Source: Lepisosteus oculatus
Lineage: Eukaryota; Chordata; Actinopteri; Semionotiformes; Lepisosteidae
Length of the DNA stretch: 64,000 nt
Direction: 5' to 3'
NCBI RefSeq assembly: GCF_040954835.1
Contig: NC_090698.1
Coordinates: forward strand, 5,268,501-5,332,500
In this document: in pieces, positions 43,701 through 53,928 of the stretch
How positions within the stretch are numbered: position 1 is the first letter of the stretch
Layout of the letters: each line of letters opens with the position of its first letter
The notes under the pieces: generated by a model
Databases searched by the model: none
What the model was told of the DNA's origin: nothing
The model's input: only the letters and a program-made list of their open reading frames with translations
Made by a program: the position numbers and the translations under genes

Positions 43701-46700
43701 TCACTGCCTCAAACATATATGTCCAAAAAAAGGGAAAGGCCAGTTAAATAAGGGACAGCTGAAAGGCAATGACCACAAGACCTGCTCTTGCAACAGATTC
43801 CATGGAAGATCTGGGAAGACGATGGGTGGCTTCAGAGTCTCAAAGCCCACAGTCTTGGTGAAGCAAATATTAAACCACCAAAGCAAACACTGTTCCAATA
43901 ATCAACGGAGCACAAGCAGTCCCGCAGTCTTACTATGAGTTGCTTGATTAGCTGGAGACAGCAGAACGCAGACAGCATTGTCCTGGCAGTGGTCACCAGA
44001 GGACCTGACAACCCACTTTCAACAAAACATGATTAACTTCAGAAGCTGATTCAGAGCTCATTTGCCCACTGCACAGAATTTAAGTCTGTCCAGGATTTAT
44101 CATAAGCAAATCCTGGAGAATCTGTACTTGCCACACTTGAAACACAGTGACAAAACAAGTAATTTGACAAATATGAAATTAAATAACATTAAACTTTTTT
44201 TTTCTTCTTAATCAGAGGAACAAACACAAAGAGCGTTCAGGTGTAAGAAGCCTGAAGTGGATCAAATTGCCCGTGCAAAGGGAATCTAACCTTTAGTGCC
44301 TTTGTAGTGAGGCGATAGAAAAAGGCTCGTCTCTCCTGGATTAGGGAAATAAAAGATTTTCCAGCTGTACCCTTGACGGTAACACCTCATCTCAGCGCTA
44401 ACAAGATTTCAGGGTGACTAAGTGCACAGCCTTTTAACATCCTAAATTTCAATTACTGTTGTCCCAGGGAGCAGGGATCTCTCACAACCTCTTTAACAAC
44501 GCTGGCAAGGTTAGCCCCAGCTGTCCTAATTACACACAGAACCCCTTAAAGAGCAGGTCCCCAATGAAGAGAAATGCTGCTGAACAGCAGCACTGGGAGA
44601 GGTTACAACACGCTCTGATTAGCCCTGTTATTGAAGAAGGAAGTCTGCCTCTCAGCAGAAAGTTGTGTCCCCTTTTGCACCACTGTTTGCTATTTTGTTG
44701 AGACTTATTCTGCTCAGAACACTACCTTGTTTTTACTTCACACCCTTCTCCGGTCAGAACACATGAAGAAGGCTCCTTTGTCCAATGAGCATTCATGGCT
44801 CATCACGTTATGCCAGCACTGAAGAATTACAGTCTTCAACATTAAAAAATACAACCGGGACACAGTACCCAGAACATAACAGAGCCAACAGATTCTTATC
44901 CAAGGGCTCGGCCTCGTGCATCACGCTCTCCTGTATACAGAAGGCAGATTTATATCCCTGCCGTGCACTTCCATGCGATAGCAAGATGGGACAAACAGTC
45001 TCACTGTGTTGGGTGGGATGCTGAATGTCACATGTCAGGACACACGCGCTTTTCAACAGAAACCACAGACCACTTCAGATCACATGGCAGTGTTTCAATT
45101 AATTAAAAAATAACACTTTGGAGTTGACAAGCAGAAAAATTGGTTTGGTTTTTCCCTGGAATGTCGACACAAGCCCTGCAGGGGAAAGAAGGACTGAAAA
45201 CTTGGAGAGGAGACGGTTAAGAAGGGAGTGTAGGATCTTTTCAATCAAGGGTACAAATTACAAAAGAAAAAAAAGGCCTGGACTCAGAAACAAGGGAGTT
45301 TACTTTACAAGACTTTATAATAAGGGCTTTATTTGAAATAATGGCTAAGTGTTGAACTGGAGAGTGCAGTAGCCTTAATAAGTTCATCCTCTTGAGAGAC
45401 GAGAGAGGTCTAAGCACTATTCAGCTAACTACATACTGCTTCAGAGTCGCTACGACAAGTCATAAGGTTTTCCTCGTCGTCTGTTTATTACAAGTAGTTC
45501 TCAGTAGTCACAGGTGCAGACGTTTTGGTTATTTTAAAGACTGAAATCAGCCAGCACCAGAGTCTTTGACTATTCTGTCTCTCCTCTGAAGGAATGCCAC
45601 CACAGTTTGAATTGAATAATGCTGAAACTTTAGAATCTTTACCATCAAACTATAGCACGACTTACAGTATGATCAACTTACACTTTATCTTATACTTTGC
45701 CCCTCCCCTTGGGTTCAGACCCAGGGTCCTGCAATTTTACACTTCCAAGGAGTGCTACTGAGCAGCGAAAACTGGTCACATGCCCTGATCATGTGCTCTC
45801 ACTGTCAAATTTGACTGAAACACCTCTCTGGTTCACACAGCAACAGGAAAAGCCTCTAAAACGGCAGGAATCTAAATGTACTCACAATTTGGTAAAAGTA
45901 TAAAATACCAAGCTCCTGGAGACTGGCTTAAATACAAAAGCTGGCAGGTTATAAATCCAAAAACTGTTCAGGCTGCTAAATCAGAAGAATCTTTCTTCCA
46001 CCTCTGCTCATGTCAAGTAAGAATAAGAAATACTAGACCTACACTGGAAAACTCACAATTAATAAGGTAAGAAAATAGACACGTCTGTGCAAATAGCTGC
46101 CAGAAACACTTCAATAGCAAAGCACCCCTACAAGACCCTTCTTGTGCACCAAAACACAGGAAAGAGCTGAAGAGGACCATTTCCAAAACCTGGAGACCCG
46201 GGGTGACAAGTGGATTATGTGCAATCTTCAGCCCACATGAAAGAAGTGAATTTACTACCCATAATTTAAAATATTCCTCTGCTACTGGAGGTCAATATTA
46301 CTGCTTTTGGTAATAATTCTCCTTATCTACAGAATTTACCAAATAAAGCACACTGCTAAATGCTTTTACTGCGAGTGACAATGAGTGTCCATGGCTAGCT
46401 CACAGCGCAGCACTATTAAACCAGCGTACAACAGTCAATAAGTGGCTAGTAAAAAAAAAAATCATTACAGTGTTGTTTTCACCCAGCAGGATTTGATGCA
46501 GTGCAATTAACTTGACTTTTTAAAGTATTTTTCAGGATTGTAACTGGCCATGTATTGTAAGATCATACTGACAGCTGTCCTGGACTCACAACAGCCCAGT
46601 ATCCACCAGTCACAGGTCCTAAACCACAAAAGGCCAGATTCAAGGAGCAGTAGTCAGAACTCTGGACCCGCAACTGGAAGCTTATTAAAACACCAGGTGG

Positions 46701-49700
46701 TGACAACACTGTTGTCGGACCCTTGAACAAGGTAATTTTCTGTTTCAGTAGAATACCTGGCTATATAATTTCAGGTCACTTTGGACAAAAAATGTCAGGC
46801 AAAAAAAAGACTGACTATCGGTCTATATGGTGTGGAATTAGTGTAACAGCACACATCACTGTTTGGTTACTTGATAGTTACAGCTGGAGTGAATTCACCC
46901 AGAAGAACTATTTATATTCAGTGCACACTACCTACACGACAATCACCCTGCATCCAGGCTGTGCTTTACAGAAAAAAATATCCAAAACTTATTGGGATCA
47001 CCAACTCACATTCTTCATAAGAGGGTTTCATTCTGTGTGATCAGGCTTTCTTCATTCAAACCTGAACCAAATGACCTCTAACCTCCTCTGGAGGAAGAGC
47101 AAAGGGTTTGTTGTTTTAGTTGTGTTTGCTCTGAAAGGGCCTCAGATTAAGCTAGCAGTGCTAGGCACATAGGAAAAATCCACTCAGTGCATGAACAGTA
47201 CTGTTCTCTGGTCCTGCAGGGCCTGGCCACATTAAAATAAGCAGACATACACCTTCACACTGCAGAATCGCCTGACGTTCTGCTGAATGCTTCTATGCCC
47301 TTGTCATATAAGTCAATTACCTCATCCATGTTGTTCGTCTCTGCTGTAGTTTCTGTCCAGAGATTAGGACACTTTGTTTTTTTGTTGTTGTCATTTTCCA
47401 GCTGCCATCTCAATTGCAATGGCAATTATAATATTGAAATATAACAATATATCAATATTAGTATATTTCAATACTACAAATTAATACATAAACAGAACTG
47501 AAATGATAATTAACTGTGTCTTCATAAAACTCCAGTGTGAAATTTCTGGATTTAGGATGAATGATTAACTCTCCAGATTTTAACTGTTGCAGTTATGATT
47601 ATTCTGTTGAAAGGGATAATTATCTGGATGCCTTGTTTAACTGCTGGTGAAAGTGAAAACCATAATAAAGCGTCTCTAGGCTACATTGTGAAACTGCTGG
47701 ACAGAAATGCAGGTTAAACAGGCTCTGGGCTGAGTGATCTGCCTCGCCTGTAAGCTCTGCTTGAGGGTTTGAAGAGGGGAAAACTCTGTGGCTGCAATGT
47801 TAAGTGAGAAGCAGTCTGCCTTGTTTTGTAATTAGCAGTTTGGGGGCATTTCTAACTATGAGATGTTTTTAACGATGAGCCTTGGGAGAGGTTTAAAGGA
47901 ACACCCATCCCCTGGTTAAAAATAAACACTGAAAATGAGTGCTACCAATGCGTTTTTCAAGAAAAAGGATCTTCTTAGACACGCTCATTTTTGTGTGTGT
48001 GTGTCAAGATCCAAAATGAAATCTTGTGGGGAAAAAAAGGCCATAGAACGTCACAAGCTATTAGCAATTCCTCCATGCCACGGTGTCTTCACTAGCACAC
48101 TGGTTCTTCCCTCTTCTGTAGTCAACATGACAACAACACTTGCTCTACCAGCGCTCTTCAATTTGCCCAGAGGAAGAACAGCAGTGGAACCTGACCTCAG
48201 AACTGCCACCTAAAGCATGGCAGTCACTCCATGGGCTAAATGAGGTCAGTTCTAGCTCCCAAAGCCTGCACTCTCCTAATACTAGTTCAAGCCAAGCTCT
48301 GGTAAATGGGAGTGCTTGAACTGCCACTTGGGACAAAAAGACGTCAAGCACAGAAAGCGTCCAGCACACTGAGGATGACCGAGATCACCCATCCATGCAG
48401 CGCACAATGAAATGATGGCATGGGAGCTCATTCGAGTTATCCGAGCTGCAGCAATGAGTTGTCGTCTCAAACACTTTTAGTTCAGTGCTCTGCTCTCCAG
48501 CGAAGAGCAACAAGATACATCTCTGGGCTTAGGGGACTGTCCTACGCTGACGGGGCAAGAGAACCAAACCTTTTTAGTCTGGAAGAGATGGGGAGACCCG
48601 ACGACCTGATTCTAGGACTTGAAATCCTTCAGGTCAAAGACAAAATCGAACTCACAAAGCAGCGAGACATGAACCATGGGCCAGAAATAAAGAAAGAAGT
48701 GAATATGAAAACGAGAACGGATGTCACTTCTTTATGCAAAGGGTTGTCGGAGTACAGAGCAGGTTATCTACCTGTGTTACTAAAGCCAAAACCCTGACAT
48801 CTTTCAAGAAGAATTAACTCAGACTAATTAAGTGCTACCTAACAAATGGGCAATGTGCTCAATGACCTCCTCTCATTTGTTACCATTCTTCTGTTGTGAA
48901 ACAATCATATTGGCGGTAAATATTATTAGTTATCTATTGGATCTAGAACATAATTAGATTTATGTACTACAAATCATAACACGCCCCAGGTCCTTCACTG
49001 GCTGTGCCAGGGAACACTAAGCTTAGCAACCAGATTTAAACCAGTGGATCCTTCTAACAAAGCAATCAGCAAATAACAGGGAGAGAATACCGACAGCTCC
49101 ACAATTAGTTTCTAGAGCTCTGGCACAAGCTTTGGCTGTGCTGAGACGCAGGAACCTTTATCAATGAACACAGGGAATCTATTTTTCTTGCACCACTGGC
49201 GGTTCACAAGACATCTCATCACGCATGCTGACAGATGAAACAAAGAGACCACTGACTGCCCCAAGTCCTGGCCCCCTTTCCCCTCTGCGCAGCGTTCACT
49301 CTGTGCACACAGGCAAGCTCAGGAAAGTGCCAATGAATTCTGCTTCTGCCATGCCAAAGACTCTCTTTAAAAGCACTGTAAGCCCTGCTAAACAAAACCG
49401 AGGCATGATCTTCGCAGTTCAATGCTGACGAGTTGTACTTCTCTTGCTTTATGACCAGCACATATGCAAAACAAGGACTGTCTTTCTATACCAACTCTGA
49501 CTTGTGCACAGCAGTGAATGTTACATGCTGTATATAGCCAAGCCAGATTGTAAATGTGTATGTGCACATTTACATTTACAGGAGGCATTAGTCCTAATAC
49601 TATGAAACTACCTAATCACTCATTGATAACTAATTCTATATGAAAAGAATGTTTGACAATAACACCTCTTGTCAGCACAGCTCAGAGTTATTCAGGCTAG

Positions 49701-52700
49701 CAAGCAGTAATCAGGTCGGTCTACGGAGTTAACTAAGTTAAAGGACAAAAGCAGCATTCTTCATTTTTCAAGCTTAATGAAAAACAACACAGTTGTGGGT
49801 AAAAGCATTGAAACATTGTATCAGAAACCTAGCAATTAACTACCAGTTACCAGTGGCTAAAATAATCTAAAATTCAGTACACCTAGGTTAAACAAATGGT
49901 TGCATTTTTTGCTGAATAACGTGATAACACTAATCCAGATACTAAGAATTATGCCTGAAAATGTATACAGATACGCCCTTATCTATAACCATGTTTCAGG
50001 GACTACAACATTTCTTGTGCTGTTTGTAATCTTTTGTTTTGATTCAGAATGTGAATGAAAATTTCCGTATTTGTAGTTTAGGCTATAACTAGGCTACGAG
50101 GTATAGAACTTGTGTGTATTTTTAAATAAAGATTTTATACCAGACGTTCTCAGCACATTTACTCAGGCAGACATGGAAAAGCAAGTGCTTTGGACACTTA
50201 ACAGGTGCTGGCTGAAGTAAACTACACAGTCCAGGGTGTTCAGAGCCTAAAAAGGCCTTGAAGCCTTTCATCTGCAATGTCACCTGCAAGAAATTATTCT
50301 TCTGAAGTAAGAGGCCTCCTCCTGAAGTCGAAAGCTAACGTCCCAATTTTGTTGTTTGATTTAGAACTAAAGAATTGTGGTATAAAGCACTTTCCAACTC
50401 CAGTACTCGGGACCCATAATCCAGCAGGATTTCCGTCTCCTTAAATTAGAAAGTTCTTCACCTGGGAGAAATGTTAAGAGTAATCCAATCATGGTTTAAC
50501 TGAACCGATGTTCATCTCTTCTACACTACGCTCACATTTGGCGATTTCAAGAGCCACAGAAAACGTGCTGCATTCTGGACCCCAGAATCTACAAGGGCTG
50601 GGAGTTGGGGAACCCCAAGTGGAGGGAAAACCATCAAGATTTAAACAGCACTCTCTACAAAATACGCAAAGGCAGAAGTACAGGTAACCAAAAAACTCCA
50701 GTTGTTGGAAAAATGTCTTTCAAAGGGACAGCAAATAGATGCTGTCAACTGGTAAAGACAGGAATGTGAATGCAAGTAGGATTCGGATCAAAGACGATCA
50801 GAATCCAAGAACACATTTGAACTGTGGTGTCCACCCTGCTGAAAGTCTGGTCTCTTCTGGTACAAAACCTTTGTGTAAAAATTTGACTAAAAAGCGATTG
50901 ACCACCTGGTGTTTTCCTACAGACCGCAGAGAATCTACAAGATTCAAACACGTCACTTTACAAATTAAATGCTGCATAAATATTACAAACACTACAAAAT
51001 ATTCCGATTAATGCACCGCCGTATGAATGTCGTAAACACTATCCTAAAAAGCAAAGAGAAAATGCTTTGGCTCTGACAAGAACTGTAAAATAAGGTTTCA
51101 AGAACTCACTACATCACATCAGTCCACATGCAATCCCTCCCAAAAGACACCCAACAGGAAAAATACACTCCGAACGTTACGGATTTACGTACAGCGTTGT
51201 CGTCTTTTAAAATAGTAGGCCTCTCTTTCTTTGTAGACAGGGAAATACTTACTGTTACCATGGCTATCTTCACAATTCCAAATCACTGGTACTGCTTTCT
51301 ATATCCTTTGTGTTGGTGCATTAGTAATCCATTTTTATTATTGTCTATGGGAGTCATGGACAAGGGAGTAAAAAAACTCAATATTGAAATCTAGGGGAAA
51401 GCAGCTGTACCCAGAATTACTATGGCAAGGAAGGGGTTAAAATGGGGAACTTGTGTTTTTTTTTTCTTTAGACTTTCTTTTGGTTATGCTTTTGAAACTT
51501 TGACCACTGTATTTGGTCTGTAATAAGGGATGCTGTAAAATAAATGAGTTGAAAACATTTTTTTGATTTGAAACGTCGTTTTTCAGAAGGTAAAAACAGC
51601 TAAAAATAAAAAAAAATCACATCATAAGCATTTTCAAAATGTACTGGTATCACACTAACAGGGAATAAAGTTAATCTATCGAATGTGTATAACCTGGGGG
51701 AAGGGAGAAGGTCGTAACAGTAAAGTGTTAACTTTTTTGGAGAAAAGGGATTTTACATAACGTCTTGCTTAAACGTGTGGTCAATAAACCTAAAAAAAAA
51801 CACTATATCATGCTTTAGAAACAACACATACATAACATGCATTCAAGTACGGGGTATCTTAAAATAAATATAAACAATTATCTTATGTAATTAATTTAAC
51901 GACTACATTACCTAACGAAATGGGATACTCTGTAACCGTACAAGCCTAAAACGTTAAGGGTGATTAAAATCTATTTCCGCTTAATTCAAATAGAGCAACA
52001 TAATATTTTAAAGGATAAAAACAACATTTTTTCGGAATCAAAGCTTCGGTTAAACAGGACAAATATTTTGAAAAATAAATTTGGTTTGAAAAACATTTAA
52101 ACGTAAATAGAAAAGCTGAAAAGCGTCGAAAGACTGTATTTGTTAAATGCGTAGCTGGGTACTTTGGCGTGCGTCACCAGCTGAAACTAATTGGTATCAA
52201 TTTAAAATTCCTTTTACGGAAAAGACCAATTAAAACAATTTAACACGACACTGATACGTTCATAAAATATAGAAAAATGTATATATAATTTAAAACAGAA
52301 TTCAACATTTTACATTCATTAACAATTAACTAGTTTTCCGATTGCGCTTCGGCAACCCTGGGAAAAATAAGTGCTAATCCATTCCCACATAGAATAAAGG
52401 AGTATAAAAAGTTATTACTGAATTTAAGATTTTACAAAATATTTGTCCTTGTTTCATCATATTATTTGGTTCGCTTTTTTCTTTGACGGCTTTTTTAAAG
52501 TTAATGTAATTACTTAAAATGTCCAGCAGGACGATTTGTCCTCTGCTATTTGATTTCAAAAACTAGATTTCGAAATAAAAGTAATTTTCAGAAAGAGCTT
52601 TAAAATACTGTAGCTTCGTATCCCACATCTTTTAATGTTTGACCTTCCTTTCGTTTGCTTTCTGCAATGTTTCAAGATGGCGTTACCTCTGTTACTTGTT

Positions 52701-52922
52701 CCCCAGAAAAAAAGGCGACTTTAATTCCTTTGAAAAGAAAAAAACAAAGAAAAAGATACCCGAGCTTTTTTATGCCCTAAAAAAGCCCAGGATGAATAAA
52801 CTGTTGTATAGAAATATGATTGTAGAATTACTCGACCTTTCGTCAGTGAGAAGGCTGTTGATGTGTTCGTGGTTGGAGGTTGTTGGGGAGTTTGGATGGA
52901 CAGTCATGCTTTCCACAGCCAT
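33000..52922 (-). CDS. zc3h4: zc3h4, CCCH zinc-finger protein ZC3H4 (complete, 14 coding exons)
   Basis: ZC3H4 is the RNA-binding partner of WDR82 in the Restrictor complex, which ends unproductive and extragenic RNA polymerase II transcription in the nucleus. Fourteen coding exons (listed separately) join in frame to 4128 nt, 1375 residues; human ZC3H4 has about 1300. Order: short N-terminus; [15 protein letters not shown] and a Lys/Arg-rich block (30-103); two acidic-plus-RG modules (143-286, 287-369); CCCH fingers at 396-414, 425-443 and 448-467; Pro/Gly-rich middle (480-730); Glu-rich and [20 protein letters not shown] (around 770-790); then a tail with many DPRL repeats, [29 protein letters not shown] and the invariant end [15 protein letters not shown]. 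One intron (37204-37860) is AT-AC. The tail exon is GC-rich. The gene lies head to head with sae1, as in human. Exon 1 is the least certain part. Confidence 0.95.
35190..35420 (-). CDS. zc3h4: zc3h4 exon 13
   Basis: Residues 731-807, with [20 protein letters not shown], a conserved helical segment. 231 nt, phase 1 on both sides. Confidence 0.93.
36021..36391 (-). CDS. zc3h4: zc3h4 exon 12 (Gly-Pro-Pro-rich)
   Basis: Residues 607-730, starting with collagen-like Gly-Pro-Pro triplets, then Met/Pro/Gly-rich sequence, ending [18 protein letters not shown]. Confidence 0.92.
36587..36966 (-). CDS. zc3h4: zc3h4 exon 11
   Basis: Residues 481-606: [20 protein letters not shown], a Pro-rich region, then [20 protein letters not shown]. 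Both conserved blocks match human ZC3H4. Confidence 0.94.
37094..37203 (-). CDS. zc3h4: zc3h4 exon 10 (finger 3)
   Basis: Residues 444-480. Finger 3 is Cys448, Cys457, Cys463, His467. The acceptor is CTCAC (an AC end), with TCCTTAAC as branch site 11 bases earlier. Confidence 0.93.
37204..37860 (-). other. Minor-class (U12-type) AT-AC intron of zc3h4
   Basis: The 5' splice site reads ATATCCTTC (37860 downward), the branch site TCCTTAAC at 37221-37214 and the 3' end CTCAC at 37204. No GT-AG choice joins finger 2 to finger 3 in frame, whereas this one restores [11 protein letters not shown], identical to human at MHGDFPCKL except one position nearby. 657 bases. Confidence 0.9.
37861..37972 (-). 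CDS. zc3h4: zc3h4 exon 9 (fingers 1 end and 2)
   Basis: Residues 407-443 plus one base. Cys410 and His414 finish finger 1; finger 2 is Cys425, Cys433, Cys439, His443. It is followed by donor ATATCCTT rather than GT. Confidence 0.94.
38383..38493 (-). CDS. zc3h4: zc3h4 exon 8 (start of zinc finger 1)
   Basis: Residues 370-406, ending [13 protein letters not shown]. Cys396 and Cys404 are the first two ligands of finger 1; the intron splits the finger. Confidence 0.94.
38963..39105 (-). CDS. zc3h4: zc3h4 exon 7 (RG-rich 2)
   Basis: Residues 322-369: Arg/Gly-rich, then [14 protein letters not shown]. 143 nt, same phases as exon 5. Confidence 0.92.
39734..39839 (-). CDS. zc3h4: zc3h4 exon 6 (acidic module 2)
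   Basis: Residues 287-321 with [16 protein letters not shown], a near repeat of the exon 4 motif. 106 nt, same entry and exit phases as exon 4. Confidence 0.93.
40536..40687 (-). CDS. zc3h4: zc3h4 exon 5 (RG-rich 1)
   Basis: Residues 236-286: an Arg/Gly-rich block, then [14 protein letters not shown]. 152 nt. Confidence 0.92.
41308..41587 (-). CDS. zc3h4: zc3h4 exon 4 (acidic module 1, poly-Gly)
   Basis: Residues 143-235, with [17 protein letters not shown] followed by 21 consecutive Gly codons (41324-41386). Starts in phase 0 and ends with one extra base. Confidence 0.93.
42015..42131 (-). CDS. zc3h4: zc3h4 exon 3
   Basis: Encodes [20 protein letters not shown] onward (104-142), a Ser/Asp-rich stretch. 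117 nt, phase 0 on both sides. Confidence 0.93.
42605..42827 (-). CDS. zc3h4: zc3h4 exon 2
   Basis: Encodes [15 protein letters not shown] and a long Arg/Lys/Glu block ending KSKHK (residues 29-103), a probable nuclear-localisation region. The acceptor is TCCCTGCAG and the donor GTGAGT. Confidence 0.92.
46640..46745 (+). repeat. Possible tRNA-derived SINE head
   Basis: A block with GTCAGAACTCTGGACCCGCA and GTCGGACCCTTGAACAAGG resembles the post-head region of fish tRNA-SINEs. Short and diverged. Confidence 0.3.
47425..47488. repeat. AT-rich inverted repeat
   Basis: ATATTGAAATATA on the left pairs with TATATTTCAATA on the right around a short centre. It could be a MITE-like remnant or chance in AT-rich DNA. 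Confidence 0.4.
48462..48830 (+). mobile_element. CR1/L2-like LINE ORF2 C-terminal remnant
   Basis: The plus frame reads [20 protein letters not shown] then [17 protein letters not shown], matching the conserved QRRATKxIPGLxxLSYxERL...LFSLExRRxRGDLI block of CR1/L2-type LINE ORF2, with decay after it. Its strand is opposite to the host gene. Confidence 0.75.
52837..52922 (-). CDS. zc3h4: zc3h4 coding exon 1
   Basis: Starts [20 protein letters not shown], ends LLTDE plus two bases. The phase fits exon 2 (AG joined to C gives Ser29). The donor GTCGAG is weak, but no other GT in the right phase is near. The ATG context is AGGAAATGG. Confidence 0.7.
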
Positions 52923-53836
52923 TTCCTCTTAACATTTAAAGTGCAAAAAAAAATTACAAATCGACAACTATAATCTACTGGATTATGCGTCACTGACTTG
53001 GAGCTATTTGGTTACTGATTTTTTGGAAAAGTTTCAGTTCAGCATAGTCAATTCCCCATTTACAGTTATAAAGAGAGAGGTTGACTTTTTTCCTGAGGTT
53101 GTCCTTCCTCCTATAGTTGCGCTCTGTAAAATGAAACTCATCCACTTAAAATGGCGGCGACTCAGTTAGTCAGGGAAGGGGGCGGTGATGAAGAGGGAGG
53201 AGCCCGGCCGAGTTTTGCCGATGATGACGACACAATGCTCTCGAAGCTTCCCGGAGACGCGCGAAGATACTTCGTGAGGGTGAAGTGGGCGTGTTTATGG
53301 GAGGTTGAGGATTTTCGGAAAGTTACGGAAATGGCCGCAAATCACAAAATGTTTTATTCATCCCCAAATTTACAGTCTGGAATTGGACTGTATTGTCTTT
53401 ATAATAATATGTAACAGAAAAAAAAATCCATGGAAAATCCCATATAAGTATGAATGTCTTTTCCATTATAATAACTGTTTTCTATGGTATCCTTCTTTGA
53501 AATAAATGTGTATTCGGCAGGGAAAGCCCCGAATATGAATCTAAAATACGTAAAAAAAAATGAGCTTGCAACATTTTCGGAAAATTCTTTCGAATTTTCT
53601 TTGTTTCTGTATTCGTGGCGGACCCACAAAGATGTGACGTCTTGTTGTCGCGACAGTGTCGCGTCTCTGATGACGCAATCCGTAAGCGCCTCTCCAAACC
53701 GTGCGTAGCGGGACATTGGTGACCGCGGTTTATTGAAATTTGTTGTTGGTGGATAATAGTAAATATAAAATACTCGCTAGAAGTAATTTTCTATAAAGTA
53801 TCGATTACTCTGGTTTGAAGTGTCACGAATTCAAAA
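52923..53836. promoter_or_regulatory. Head-to-head promoter region of zc3h4 and sae1
   Basis: 914 bases separate the two start codons. It contains a CRE TGACGTC (53635-53641), a CRE-like TGACGCAA (53671-53678), a palindrome TGTCGCGACA (53646-53655) and AAAATGGCGGCGAC (53148-53161), which resembles a YY1 site. The 53.15-53.30 and 53.60-53.72 kb parts are CpG-rich. No TATA box. Start sites are not visible. Confidence 0.65.
53151..53414 (+). other. Small ORF (87 codons) inside the shared promoter region
   Basis: The frame MAATQLVREGGGDEEGGARP onward has a strong start context (AAAATGG). No family recognised. It runs antisense to the expected zc3h4 5' UTR and upstream of sae1. It may be a chance ORF in a CpG island. 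Confidence 0.2.
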
Positions 53837-53928
53837 ATGGTTGAAAAGGAGGAAACACTAATAAGCGAGGAGGAGGCGGCTCAGTATGACCGTCAGATTC
53901 GGTTGTGGGGTCTGGATGCTCAGAAAAG
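53837..53928 (+). CDS. sae1: sae1 exon 1
   Basis: Encodes residues 1-30 plus two bases of Arg31. The donor is GTAATA. The start context is CAAAAATGG. Confidence 0.95.

Larger units (their letters stand above)
42828..52836 (-). other. zc3h4 intron 1 (10.0 kb)
   Basis: Mostly unique-looking AT-rich sequence. It holds a LINE remnant (48462-48830), a possible tRNA-SINE (46640-46745) and an AT-rich hairpin (47425-47488). No other gene recognised on either strand. Confidence 0.75.
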
